Below are positions 9,031 to 16,894 of a DNA stretch of 64,000 bases, piece after piece; position 1 is the first letter of the stretch; each line of letters starts with the position of its first letter. A program made the position numbers and the translations under genes. The notes under the pieces were generated by a model, which made no database searches, was not told the origin of the DNA, and saw nothing but the letters and a program-made list of their open reading frames with translations. This DNA is from Dinoroseobacter sp049801095 (lineage in GTDB: Bacteria > Pseudomonadota > Alphaproteobacteria > Rhodobacterales > Rhodobacteraceae): the NCBI RefSeq assembly GCF_049801095.1, contig NZ_JBNAGH010000011.1:1-64000 (forward strand). The letters are read 5' to 3'.

Positions 9031-9546
9031 CTACGCCTGAGTGGTCAAGTCGAGCACCCGGTGTTGCCCGATATTGGGAGACATCCTGTCCGTGGACAGC
9101 GCCGCACGTACCATCTTTGCCCCCAGAAGGACCGGGTTGGCGTCGCTGGCCCAGATGGCGGCTTCGCGGGGGCTGAATTTCAGCAAGGTCACCTTTGGAT
9201 CATCGCGGCCTTGTTCGAACCAGGCGGCGACGGCAATGCTCCAATAAGCATCAAGTTTTTCGTCGCTATCATAGACCACGAGGCTCCCGGTGAGGCTCGC
9301 GTGATAGTCGAGCTTCTCGGACTGCAGCACAAAGCGCGCCAACCCGCCATGACCGACAGCCGCAACAAGATCCGTGTCGGCTGAGGTGATGAACCACAAG
9401 GCCTCGGCCTCGCGATCGGCAAAATGCGTCATGGGTTGGGGGTGCTGGCCGCTATCGGGCAGCCACAGCATCCCGACCCGGTTGTCTTCGAGTTGGGACC
9501 AGAGCGTTTCCAGCGCGTCCTGCGGAGTTTCAACGAGGTCTGACAT
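9031..9546 (-). CDS. Pyridoxamine 5'-phosphate oxidase-like (general stress protein 26 type)
   Basis: A 171-residue split-barrel flavin-binding-like protein. The segments VGMLWLPDSGQHPQPMTHFA, EALWFITSADTDLV and ASLTGSLVVYDSDEKLDAYW follow the pattern of general stress protein 26 and PNPOx-like proteins; the conserved Trp-Phe-x-Thr strand is present. Such proteins bind FMN or FAD, but their substrates are unknown and true PNPOx activity is unlikely. It starts four bases after the stop of the CsbD-like gene upstream, so the pair forms an operon from the near-consensus EcfG promoter at 9767-9792. Confidence 0.8.
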   Translation of the reverse strand: MSDLVETPQDALETLWSQLEDNRVGMLWLPDSGQHPQPMTHFADREAEALWFITSADTDLVAAVGHGGLARFVLQSEKLDYHASLTGSLVVYDSDEKLDAYWSIAVAAWFEQGRDDPKVTLLKFSPREAAIWASDANPVLLGAKMVRAALSTDRMSPNIGQHRVLDLTTQA

Positions 9547-9549
9547 GTC

Positions 9550-9732
9550 TCAACCCTCGGCTTTGCGCGTTTGCAGTTCCTTTTCGGCGACGGGTGCGGC
9601 CGCTCCGTATTTTGCCTCCAGAAGGCTCTGCCATTGATTGCGGTCGGCTGCGGCACGTGCGTTGAGCCGTGAGGTGGCCTGGATCCGGTTCTTGATCTTG
9701 CTCCATTCGCTTTGAATCTGGTCCCAGTTCAT
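9550..9732 (-). CDS. CsbD-like small stress protein
   Basis: A 60-residue charged helical protein starting MNWDQIQSEWSKIKNRIQAT, clearly related to the start of CsbD-family proteins and to the CsbD gene at 33053. The rest (DRNQWQSLLEAKYGAAAPVA) resembles the CsbD second helix only loosely. CsbD proteins are abundant under general stress but have no known biochemical role. The start at ATG 9732 has AAGGAG upstream and fits the conserved MNWDQI N-terminus; the upstream 16 codons are dropped. It is the first gene of a two-gene operon with the PNPOx-like protein. Confidence 0.75.
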   Translation of the reverse strand: MNWDQIQSEWSKIKNRIQATSRLNARAAADRNQWQSLLEAKYGAAAPVAEKELQTRKAEG

Positions 9733-9766
9733 CTTGCGCTCCTTTGCGTAACGTGACTGAGATACC

Positions 9767-9792
9767 AACCCCGCAGGCACGCGGGCGGTTCC
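9767..9792 (-). promoter_or_regulatory. Near-consensus EcfG-type promoter
   Basis: GGAAC at 9792-9788 and GGTT at 9770-9767 (minus strand) are separated by 17 bases; only the first base of the -10 element departs from CGTT. ATG 9732 is 34 bases downstream, similar to the exact sites. Confidence 0.6.
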
Positions 9793-9803
9793 ATCATCCG
9801 CGG

Positions 9804-11231
9804 TCAGACAATGTCCTCGGTCACGCCGGGCAGGGGAACACGCATGTCGGGCAGTCGGTTCGGATCATGGGGGACAAGGAAGCCGAGCCTGTTGCGCGGG
9901 GCTCGCTCCGCGTTCTCCTCTGCAGCGGTTTGCCACCAGGTTTGAGCCTGTCCCAGATCCAAGGCCTGGGGCGGGGCTTCATCGCTCCACCAATGGGCTG
10001 AAATCGCCTTGCGTAGGCTCAGAATCCGCTTAGGCTCCCGGAGCGCGACAGCTGCTTCCGTGTCCCAGCGCAGGGAGCGGCCATTGAGATTTGCCGAACC
10101 GACCAGAGCAAACCGGTTGTCGGCGATGAAGATCTTCGAATGCACATAGATGATCGGTGCCCCAGCCAAGACATGCAGACCCTCATGCGTCGTTCGGGTT
10201 TGGCGCACCGGGCTCAGAATGCTCATGCGCGGACCGAAGGCCTCAGAAACACGTTTCAGCGCCTGATGGCTGAGCCAGAGCCCATATCGCGCATCGAGAT
10301 CCCGGTTCCCTTCAAATGCGACGTCATCGGGCAAGGCAGGCAGAACAAGGATCAACCGCAAGTGGGGCTTTTCCATTGCCGCGCGTGCCAGGGCGCGCGC
10401 GATCCTGCTGGAGCGGAGGAACTGGGTTTCGATATAGATCAGCTCCTCTGCATCCCGAATGCCTGCCAGGTGGTCCGCCTCGATTTCCCGGAGCACTGTG
10501 CGAGGAGAGAGGTGAAAGCTCTGCAACGCCCGCGGTTTGGACAATGTCCGCCGGATATGGCGCAGCCGGTTGGGCGGGGTTTGCCCGTGGGTTTGCGCGA
10601 CAAAGCCCGCGAGATGATCCGCCGCTTCCGCCGCCTCCGGGCCGCGCATCAAGAGCTGCACATCGGTCCAGGTGTCTTCGGAAGCGCGGTCGTGGTCTTT
10701 CGTGTCAAACCGCCGCTCATTCAGGTCAAGCCCACCTATATAGAGCCAGTCGCGGTCGACCACCGCGAGTTTTTGATGCTGAGTGACGGTGGCGAAAGGG
10801 GGTGTCTTGCCCGTTGAGCGCTTGGCCAGAGGGCCCAGCACGGCGCGCCATAGCGTTCCCGCCCGAGCAGGGTGCAACGCCGCCCGGACAGACAGCGGCG
10901 CATCCGAGCCCGCGACCTCGCGCAGACCTGCGGCTATTCTCAGGGTCGCCATGGAAAGCGCGTGCAGGTCGGCTCCCATCACCGGGTCAAAGTCACTGAC
11001 AACCAGATCGATTTTCACGCCCTGGGACAATTTGTGAGCCAACAGGTCGAACCAATCCTCGCCAATCTCCTGTGCCGCAGGGCTGCGCAACTTGGTCCTC
11101 AGGTCGAAGATGCGAAAGCCCATCGAGATCTCGCGGTCCGCGCCTAGCACCACGGTCTCGAAGGCAGGCCAAGCCTCCTCGGCGGTGATGAGCACTTGGA
11201 AGGGCGGGATCGCCTCGCCGGGCTCAGACAT
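9804..11231 (-). CDS. Phospholipase D-family protein
   Basis: A 475-residue protein of the phospholipase D superfamily with both catalytic HKD motifs: His152-x-Lys154-x4-Asp159 (HQKLAVVDRDWLYIGGLDL) and His364-x-Lys366-x4-Asp371 (HSKIFIADNRFALVGSANL). This spacing is that of cardiolipin synthases and phosphatidyl-transferring PLDs. No signal peptide or N-terminal membrane helix is seen, so it is probably a cytoplasmic or peripheral enzyme. ATG 11231 overlaps the stop of the upstream kinase gene by eight bases; it is the last gene of the nepR-ecfG-kinase operon. A membrane-lipid remodelling role under stress is inferred from context. Confidence 0.85.
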   Translation of the reverse strand: MSEPGEAIPPFQVLITAEEAWPAFETVVLGADREISMGFRIFDLRTKLRSPAAQEIGEDWFDLLAHKLSQGVKIDLVVSDFDPVMGADLHALSMATLRIAAGLREVAGSDAPLSVRAALHPARAGTLWRAVLGPLAKRSTGKTPPFATVTQHQKLAVVDRDWLYIGGLDLNERRFDTKDHDRASEDTWTDVQLLMRGPEAAEAADHLAGFVAQTHGQTPPNRLRHIRRTLSKPRALQSFHLSPRTVLREIEADHLAGIRDAEELIYIETQFLRSSRIARALARAAMEKPHLRLILVLPALPDDVAFEGNRDLDARYGLWLSHQALKRVSEAFGPRMSILSPVRQTRTTHEGLHVLAGAPIIYVHSKIFIADNRFALVGSANLNGRSLRWDTEAAVALREPKRILSLRKAISAHWWSDEAPPQALDLGQAQTWWQTAAEENAERAPRNRLGFLVPHDPNRLPDMRVPLPGVTEDIV

Positions 11232-12942
11232 CGTCCCGAACGAACTCTGTCGGTTGGAACCGGACAATCATACGGTAGCGCGCATCGTCCTCGACGACCT
11301 CTTGCTGCCCTTCGAGTTGGGTGACAAAGGCGCGCATCAGGCGGGACCCGATCCCGGTGCTCTTGCTGTGATCCACATCCACCAGCGCAGCTCCCTTGGT
11401 GTTTTCGACAGACAGAAGAATGTCTTTGGGACCGTCACGCTCAAGACGGATTTCGATCTCAGGATCGCGACCTTCCGGCGCGCCAATATACTTCACTGCA
11501 TTCGTCAGCATTTCCGACAACACCATGGACAGGGGGACCGCCTGATCCGGGTAAAGCTCCATCGGTTCCAGATGCCGGACGATCCGGACCTTCTCTTGCC
11601 CGGTGCCAGCCAGACTGGCGACTTCGCGCACCATCTCTTCCGCCAGACCGGCAACGTCGACCGTTGTCATATCCGGGGTCGTGTAGAGCGTCCGATGAAT
11701 GGCGGCGAGGCCCTGAACCCGCCGCTGCAAACCTTGCAAGACCCTTTTGGCCTCGGGCGTTTGGACCGCCCGAGCTTGCATGTTCATCATGGAAGCAATC
11801 AGCTGAAGGTTGTTCTTCACGCGGTGATGGACCTCGCGCAACAGAACCTCCTTGTCATGCAAATCCTGTTCCCGTCTTGCTTCCGCTTCGGTCAAGATAC
11901 GGGTCATTCGATTGAAGGCGCGCTGCGCTTCCTCGAATTCCTGCGACGGGTTGTCGAGGTTGAGCATGGCCATGTTTCGCTCACCCAAGGCGAACCGGCG
12001 CATGGCATCGCGCAGATCTCGGAGATGCCGGATGACCAGGCGATGGAGGCCGAAAAAAGCGACGATTACCCCCGCGCACCACATCAGTATGGGAAAGAGG
12101 ATGGTCAGCAGGCCCTGCCCGGGACCTTGACCGATGCTCAAGGCCTTCACGGGCCAACTTCCGACCACAACGACTTCCTCTTCCAGCAGGGTGAAGGTCG
12201 CGAACACCCGCGGGTCTCCGTCCTGGGTTGTGCCACGGAACGTGGTGCCTGCCATCGCGCGCAACTCGGCCAGGGAGTAGTCTTGGGGCAAGTAGCTTTC
12301 CGCCCCTTCCAGCCCGCCGCTGGCGGAAATGATCTCATCGTTCCTGTTCAGGACAAGTGTGCGTGCGGCGGTGTCACCTTCAGTCTCGGGAAGCAGATTG
12401 TTGACGATCCGATGCGGGATCGACATGGAGATGTACCCCAGGAACGCGCCTTTTCTGACGATCGGAACATTGGCGATCATGACGGACTGCCCGCTCACCT
12501 CGCCGGACTCGTTGACTGCAAAATTCAGCCTCTGCGAGGCCATGGCCTTTGCAAAGCCGGGAAACCCGGAGAAATCGAAGCTGCGATCCGCGCTGGAACA
12601 CTCCATGATGCCATCAAGGGGCAGATAGCCGACAAAGGCGAAATGCGGGTTCTGCGCAATGAAATCACCCAAGATCTCGTTGCATTGATCCATATCTTGA
12701 GAGAGTGGCCCGATCGCAGCGCCGAGACCGTTGCCCGCGCTCACAGCTTCGATCAGGATCCGGCGTTCAGCGGCCACGGCCCGCTCGGTTTCCGCAATTA
12801 GAGCCGAGCGCGCGAGATCATCCGCGCGCTCCACCACGCTGCGGGTCTGGTAGAGCGAGATCATGCCCAAAGGGAACAGCGCCAAGGTGACCAGCGCAAT
12901 GAGGCGCGCCGGAAGGCCACCGAACAGGGATTGCAATGTCAT
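11224..12942 (-). CDS. HisKA_2-type membrane sensor histidine kinase
   Basis: A 572-residue sensor kinase. An N-terminal membrane helix (residues about 12-32) and a second one (about 278-302) bound a periplasmic sensor region of the double-Cache type. A HAMP-like linker follows. The dimerisation domain carries LLREVHHRVKNNLQLIASMM with His372/His373, the HisKA_2 phosphorylation signature, then a HATPase domain (LSEMLTNAVKYIGAPEGRDP, STGIGSRLMRAFV). It begins two bases after ecfG. In alphaproteobacteria HisKA_2/HWE kinases encoded with nepR-ecfG phosphorylate PhyR; the same role is likely here. The signal is unknown. Confidence 0.9.
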   Translation of the reverse strand: MTLQSLFGGLPARLIALVTLALFPLGMISLYQTRSVVERADDLARSALIAETERAVAAERRILIEAVSAGNGLGAAIGPLSQDMDQCNEILGDFIAQNPHFAFVGYLPLDGIMECSSADRSFDFSGFPGFAKAMASQRLNFAVNESGEVSGQSVMIANVPIVRKGAFLGYISMSIPHRIVNNLLPETEGDTAARTLVLNRNDEIISASGGLEGAESYLPQDYSLAELRAMAGTTFRGTTQDGDPRVFATFTLLEEEVVVVGSWPVKALSIGQGPGQGLLTILFPILMWCAGVIVAFFGLHRLVIRHLRDLRDAMRRFALGERNMAMLNLDNPSQEFEEAQRAFNRMTRILTEAEARREQDLHDKEVLLREVHHRVKNNLQLIASMMNMQARAVQTPEAKRVLQGLQRRVQGLAAIHRTLYTTPDMTTVDVAGLAEEMVREVASLAGTGQEKVRIVRHLEPMELYPDQAVPLSMVLSEMLTNAVKYIGAPEGRDPEIEIRLERDGPKDILLSVENTKGAALVDVDHSKSTGIGSRLMRAFVTQLEGQQEVVEDDARYRMIVRFQPTEFVRDDV

Positions 12943-12944
12943 GG

Positions 12945-13508
12945 TCAGGCGGCGCTTTGGTTCCCGGCCACGATACCATGGGTGACGCTGTCGGTCATTT
13001 CCAATGCGTCCTCCTCGGAGATTTCAAGGAGATCCGTCAAACGGTTCCGCGCCCGGTTAACGCGGCTTTTTACAGTGCCGACCCGGACACCGCACATCTC
13101 GGCAGCTTCTTCGTATGAAAACCCACCGGCACCGACCAGGATCAGCGCTTCGCGTTGTTCATCGGGCAATTGCGCGAAAGCTTCGTTGAATTCCCGCATC
13201 TGCAGGCGACCGTCATGATCCGGCTTTTGCGCCAGAGTTGCCGCAAGTTCGCCTTCACCATCTTCGACCTCGCGCTTCCGCTTGCGCCGCATGGAATAGA
13301 ACGTGTTGCGCAAGATGGTGAACAACCATGCGCGCATATTTGTCCCCACCTGGAACTTGTCGATGTTCGACCAGGCCTTCACCAGGGTGTCCTGCACGAG
13401 GTCATCCGCCGTCGCGGAGTTCCGCGTCAGGCTATAGGCAAAGGCGCGCATCGCACCAAGGTGCTCCACGAGTTCATCGCGCGGATCCGGCTCTTGAGTG
13501 GTGCTCAT
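12945..13508 (-). CDS. ecfG: EcfG-type general stress ECF sigma factor
   Basis: A 187-residue ECF sigma factor. Region 2 (AFAYSLTRNSATADDLVQDT, LVKAWSNIDKFQVGTNMRAW) and region 4 (FAQLPDEQREALILVGAGGF, SYEEAAEMCGVRVGTVKSRV) are intact. The EcfG class is indicated by context: it follows nepR in an ATGA overlap, and phyR is divergent next door. EcfG directs RNA polymerase to GGAAC-N16/17-CGTT promoters and is held inactive by NepR until PhyR is phosphorylated. Twenty exact such sites lie in this window, including one in front of its own operon, so it is probably autoregulated. Confidence 0.95.
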   Translation of the reverse strand: MSTTQEPDPRDELVEHLGAMRAFAYSLTRNSATADDLVQDTLVKAWSNIDKFQVGTNMRAWLFTILRNTFYSMRRKRKREVEDGEGELAATLAQKPDHDGRLQMREFNEAFAQLPDEQREALILVGAGGFSYEEAAEMCGVRVGTVKSRVNRARNRLTDLLEISEEDALEMTDSVTHGIVAGNQSAA

Positions 13509-13669
13509 GACTTATCCTCCGGCTCGGAGGGCGCTTTGTCCTGAGCTTTCAACTGCTCAAGCAATTGCGTCAAACGATCGGGGACCTGTTCGTTGAGCAC
13601 ATCGCTATATGCCTTCTTCAGGTTCTCATCGATCTGAGCGTCCAACGTTGAATTTCGTCTTTTCTGCAT
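13505..13669 (-). CDS. nepR: NepR anti-sigma factor
   Basis: A 54-residue protein of the NepR family, which binds EcfG and keeps it from RNA polymerase; phosphorylated PhyR displaces it by sigma-factor mimicry. The conserved two-helix core is seen in LDAQIDENLKKAYSDVLNEQ followed by VPDRLTQLLEQL. ATG 13669 is chosen because the upstream in-frame extension is not conserved in kind and would place the start next to the EcfG promoter. The stop overlaps the ecfG start (ATGA). First gene of an operon with ecfG, a kinase and a phospholipase D. Confidence 0.92.
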   Translation of the reverse strand: MQKRRNSTLDAQIDENLKKAYSDVLNEQVPDRLTQLLEQLKAQDKAPSEPEDKS

Positions 13670-13714
13670 CAGGTTTTGCTGTGTCACAATATATGGCCCA
13701 TGCGCTTTTTCATG

Positions 13715-13740
13715 GAACCACAACGCTGGGCCGCGCGTTT
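13715..13740 (+). promoter_or_regulatory. EcfG-type promoter for phyR
   Basis: Plus strand: GGAAC at 13715-13719, 17-base spacer, CGTT at 13737-13740. It is 63 bases upstream of the phyR ATG and overlaps the nepR promoter on the opposite strand. Confidence 0.85.
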
Positions 13741-13747
13741 GGTTCCA
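13723..13747 (-). promoter_or_regulatory. EcfG-type promoter for nepR-ecfG operon
   Basis: Minus strand: GGAAC at 13747-13743, 16-base spacer, CGTT at 13726-13723. It lies 53 bases upstream of the nepR ATG and would make the operon self-activating. It is almost completely superimposed on the divergent phyR promoter. Confidence 0.88.
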
Positions 13748-13803
13748 GACCTAGGTCAAAAAAATAGCACGCCCTGTGGCGCTTTCAAAAGATGAGGGGA
13801 TCA

Positions 13804-14619
13804 ATGTCTCAGACCGCAGACACTTCGCTGTCAGACCAAATCGGTGCAAACCTGCCTTACTTGCGGCGCTATGCCCGTGCCTTGACCGGCAACGCGACGT
13901 CCGGCGACACCTATGCGGCCGCAACACTCGAGACCATCCTGGCCGACCCATCGCTCTATGATGCGGAGTTCGGGGCCAAAGCGGCGCTGTTTCGGGTCTT
14001 TCATGCAATCTGGTCCAGCAGTAGCGCTCAGATAGAAGACACCGAGATCGATGGAGGACCGGCTGGCACGGCATCGATGCGTCTCAATCGGTTGACCCCG
14101 AACACCCGCGAGGCTCTTCTGTTGCATACTGTCGAGGGGTTCGACTTTACGGCTCTGGCCTCGATCATGGGCCGGCCACAGGACGAAGTGAGCGAGCTGG
14201 TCAATATCGCCTACTCGGAGATGGCCAAACTGATCAGCGGCAAGGTCATGATCATCGAAGACGAGGCAATCATCGCAACGGATCTCGAGGGCATCGTGTC
14301 CGAAATGGGCCATCAGGTGACAGGGGTTGCCCGCACCGAAACGCGCGCGCTGGATTTGGCGGCGATGGAAAAGCCCGACCTTATTCTGTCGGATATCCAG
14401 CTTGCGGATCATTCCAGCGGCATCGATGCGGTCAATCGCATCTTGGAACGCGATGGCGACATGCCGGTGATCTTCATCACGGCCTATCCCGAGCGGTTGT
14501 TGACGGGCGAAGGGCCCGAACCTGCATTCCTGATTTCAAAACCGTATACGGAGGAGCAAGTGCGTTCGGCTGTCAGTCAGGCGATGTTCTTTGCCTCAAC
14601 AGAGACGTTGAAGGCCTAA
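13804..14619 (+). CDS. phyR: PhyR general stress response regulator
   Basis: A 271-residue anti-anti-sigma factor. The N-terminal half (about residues 1-140) is a sigma-like domain: LPYLRRYARALTGNATSGDT mimics region 2 and LTPNTREALLLHTVEGFDFT with ASIMGRPQDEVSELV mimics region 4. The C-terminal half is a receiver domain (GKVMIIEDEAIIATDLEGIV) with phosphoacceptor Asp197 in LILSDIQL and a switch Lys in ISKPY. Phosphorylation exposes the sigma-like domain, which captures NepR. GAGGGGA precedes ATG 13804; the ATG four codons earlier is less likely. Divergent from nepR-ecfG and driven by an EcfG promoter. Confidence 0.96.
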   Translation: MSQTADTSLSDQIGANLPYLRRYARALTGNATSGDTYAAATLETILADPSLYDAEFGAKAALFRVFHAIWSSSSAQIEDTEIDGGPAGTASMRLNRLTPNTREALLLHTVEGFDFTALASIMGRPQDEVSELVNIAYSEMAKLISGKVMIIEDEAIIATDLEGIVSEMGHQVTGVARTETRALDLAAMEKPDLILSDIQLADHSSGIDAVNRILERDGDMPVIFITAYPERLLTGEGPEPAFLISKPYTEEQVRSAVSQAMFFASTETLKA

Positions 14620-14642
14620 GTCACGGACAGCCCACCTTCTGA

Positions 14643-14668
14643 AAAGCCCCGCCATCTGGCGGGGCTTT
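14643..14668. terminator. Rho-independent terminator between phyR and dps
   Basis: AAAGCCCCGCC and GGCGGGGCTTT form a perfect 11-bp stem around the loop ATCT. It lies 25 bases after the phyR stop and 17 bases beyond the convergent dps stop, so it may serve both strands. Confidence 0.85.
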
Positions 14669-14685
14669 GTTCGTTTCTGGCGCTG

Positions 14686-15180
14686 TTACTTGCTAAGCGC
14701 CCGCAGCATCCAGGCCGCTTGTTCGTGGAATGCACTGCGCTCGGTCGCGAGATCCTCGGTCACAGGATCGTGGCGCCCTTCCACCAGCTCCACCAGAGCG
14801 TGAAGGCGATGTGCGAGCAACTCATGGTCTGCGGCAAGGCTCTCGACCATCTCCTGCGCCGACATCTTCTCATGTGCATCCTCGACGCGGGACCGCTCCA
14901 TCAGCGATTTGAGCTGCATGGGAGCGAATTCGCCAAGGGACCGCATGCGCTCGGCCAGCTCGTCTGCGGCCGAGAACATGTTTTCATATTGCTCCTCCGT
15001 CAGCTTGTGCACGGAGTAGAACATCGGCCCTTCGACATTCCAGTGGATCGCGTGGGTCTTGAAGATCAATCGGTACGTGTCGGCGAGTACATCAGCGAGG
15101 GCGCTCGCGATCGTGTTCGTGTCGCGCACGCCGGTGGACACCTCATCGCTTGTGGGGATGACTTTCAAAGCTTCGGTCAT
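14686..15180 (-). CDS. dps: Dps family DNA-binding ferritin-like protein
   Basis: A 164-residue ferritin-like protein that assembles into dodecamers, oxidises iron and protects DNA under starvation and peroxide stress. The ferroxidase signature is visible: HAIHWNVEGPMFYSVHKLTE, followed by AADELAERMRSLGEFAP. The length is typical. ATG 15180 is preceded by AAGGAG; the upstream 36 codons have no similarity and cover the promoter. An exact EcfG promoter lies 29 bases upstream, so it is a member of the general stress regulon, as in other alphaproteobacteria. Confidence 0.94.
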   Translation of the reverse strand: MTEALKVIPTSDEVSTGVRDTNTIASALADVLADTYRLIFKTHAIHWNVEGPMFYSVHKLTEEQYENMFSAADELAERMRSLGEFAPMQLKSLMERSRVEDAHEKMSAQEMVESLAADHELLAHRLHALVELVEGRHDPVTEDLATERSAFHEQAAWMLRALSK

Positions 15181-15209
15181 TTTGGTCTCCTTTCCGTGTT
15201 CGGGGAGAC

Positions 15210-15234
15210 AACGTGCAAGACTTCCGCAAGTTCC
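15210..15234 (-). promoter_or_regulatory. EcfG-type promoter for dps
   Basis: Minus strand: GGAAC at 15234-15230, 16-base spacer, CGTT at 15213-15210; ATG 29 bases downstream. It sits directly behind the stop codon of the upstream TPP-enzyme gene. Confidence 0.88.
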
Positions 15235-15238
15235 GAGC

Positions 15239-16894
15239 TCAGGCCGCCTTTCTCGCCCTCGGAAGTCCGCCCCCGGCATCGTAGTCAACCTTGACCGAAA
15301 TCAGGGTGGGACCGGCACTGTCATGCGCGGCTTTCAGCACCTGTGCGAGATCAGACACGCCGCTCACAGGAGCATGGCTCCAGCCAAAGGCTTCCGCGAG
15401 CTGTCCCCAATCGGGCGTCCCAAACCGAAATTGCGGGGCATCGGCACCCGCCTTTTCTTGGTGCGCGTCGATCAGACCATAGCCACCATCCTCCCAAACC
15501 ATGACGGTCAGATCGAGCCCGAGACGCGCGGCGGTTTCCATGTCCTGCACATTCATGAGCACATCTCCATCGCCGCAAATCGCGAGCACACGCCCCTCGG
15601 TTTGCAGTCGCGCCGCGGCGACCGCCCCGGGCAGAGCCAGTCCCATACCTGCGAGCCCGTTGGGAATGATCACCTGTCCGGCCCGTTTCGGCGAAACGTG
15701 ACGCGCCACCCAGAGCTTGTGCAATCCGACACCCGACAAGACCGTGTCCCTTGGCCTGAGCTGCGCTGTGATCTCTGCGCAGATGTCCTGCGGTGCAATG
15801 GGGCCGGTCTCCGTCTCGGTTTGGGGGCGACGCAAGGTTCGCCGCATGCCCTCGCGCACAGCTGAGAACGTTCCCGGCATGTCCCAACGCTGACCCCTCA
15901 GGCGCGTGCGCAAGCCTTCAAGGGTTGCAGGCAGCGCTCCTGTCACCTCCGCAACGAGAGGCCATCCTGCATCGGCGGGGGCCGGGCTTTGTCCGAGGTG
16001 GACAACCGGAGTTACCCCATCCCGCGTGAGGTGATCGACGGGGTATTCTATGGGGTCGTAACCGACCGACAAGATAAGATCGGCAGCGTTGAGCCCCATA
16101 TCGACATAGTCCCCTTCGGGTTGCCCAACCGTGAACAGCGTGAGGGGATGATCCGCCGGAAGGATCCCCTTGGCCATGAAGCTTGTCACAACCGCAATCC
16201 CCGTCGCTTCGGCAAAGACGCGCACCTGATCGGCCGCTTTTGCGCGCAAGGCCCCTGCACCGACAAGGATGACCGGCCGTTCCGCTGCGCGCAGCCGGTC
16301 AGCGGCGAGGGCGAGGGTCGCGTTGTTCGCGAGCGGCAGAGCGGGGAGCGCCACGGGATGGAGAGGTACTGAGGTTTGCGCACTGGCGACATCCTCGGGC
16401 AGACAAAGATGCACGGCGCCAGGCTTCTCCGCTGTCGCAACGCGGACGGCCTCGGCCACTGCGCCGGGGATGGCATCCGCGTCGAGCAGGGTTCTGCTCT
16501 GCTTCGTGATCGGAGCAAAGAGCGCTTCAAGGTCGATGATCTGGTGGCTTTCCCGCCCCAAACGGCTCAGCGCCCCTTGGCCGGTGATCGCGACCAAAGG
16601 AACAAAGTCCAGGGTCGCATCCGCCACCCCGGTGACAAGGTTGGTCGCACCGGGCCCGAGGGTGGCGAGACAGGCCGCAGGCTGTCCCGTCAGGCGACCA
16701 TGCACCCCGGCCATGAACGCCGCGGCCTGTTCATGGCGACAGAGAACGAAGTCCAGATCGCTTTTGGCCAGAGCCGCCATCAGGGATGTCGTTTCTTCGC
16801 CGGGCACTCCGTAGACCGTGGTCACGCCTGCCTCGCTAAGAGCTTCGATCAGGGCAGCCGCGCCGGTTCGCGTTTGCGGTGTTGCCTGTCCCAC
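15239..16894 (-). CDS. Thiamine-pyrophosphate enzyme, acetolactate synthase-like
   Basis: A 551-residue TPP-dependent enzyme of the acetolactate synthase/benzoylformate decarboxylase group. It has the three usual domains: an N-terminal PYR domain with catalytic Glu55 (LCRHEQAAAFMAG) and ACLATLGPGATNLVTGVADA; a central domain; and a C-terminal PP domain with the TPP motif ICGDGDVLMNVQDMETAARL near residue 440. This resembles catabolic acetolactate synthases (AlsS-type). GTG 16894 overlaps the stop of the glutamate dehydrogenase gene (TAGTG), so the two are coupled. Without an IlvH-type small subunit gene nearby, a biosynthetic role is less likely; the exact reaction is uncertain. Confidence 0.85.
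   Translation of the reverse strand: MGQATPQTRTGAAALIEALSEAGVTTVYGVPGEETTSLMAALAKSDLDFVLCRHEQAAAFMAGVHGRLTGQPAACLATLGPGATNLVTGVADATLDFVPLVAITGQGALSRLGRESHQIIDLEALFAPITKQSRTLLDADAIPGAVAEAVRVATAEKPGAVHLCLPEDVASAQTSVPLHPVALPALPLANNATLALAADRLRAAERPVILVGAGALRAKAADQVRVFAEATGIAVVTSFMAKGILPADHPLTLFTVGQPEGDYVDMGLNAADLILSVGYDPIEYPVDHLTRDGVTPVVHLGQSPAPADAGWPLVAEVTGALPATLEGLRTRLRGQRWDMPGTFSAVREGMRRTLRRPQTETETGPIAPQDICAEITAQLRPRDTVLSGVGLHKLWVARHVSPKRAGQVIIPNGLAGMGLALPGAVAAARLQTEGRVLAICGDGDVLMNVQDMETAARLGLDLTVMVWEDGGYGLIDAHQEKAGADAPQFRFGTPDWGQLAEAFGWSHAPVSGVSDLAQVLKAAHDSAGPTLISVKVDYDAGGGLPRARKAA

Noticed and set aside
11092..12801. A 569-codon open frame antisense to the sensor kinase
   Set aside because: The kinase frame has complete HisKA_2 and HATPase motifs; the antisense product has none and is rich in His/Arg/Gln.
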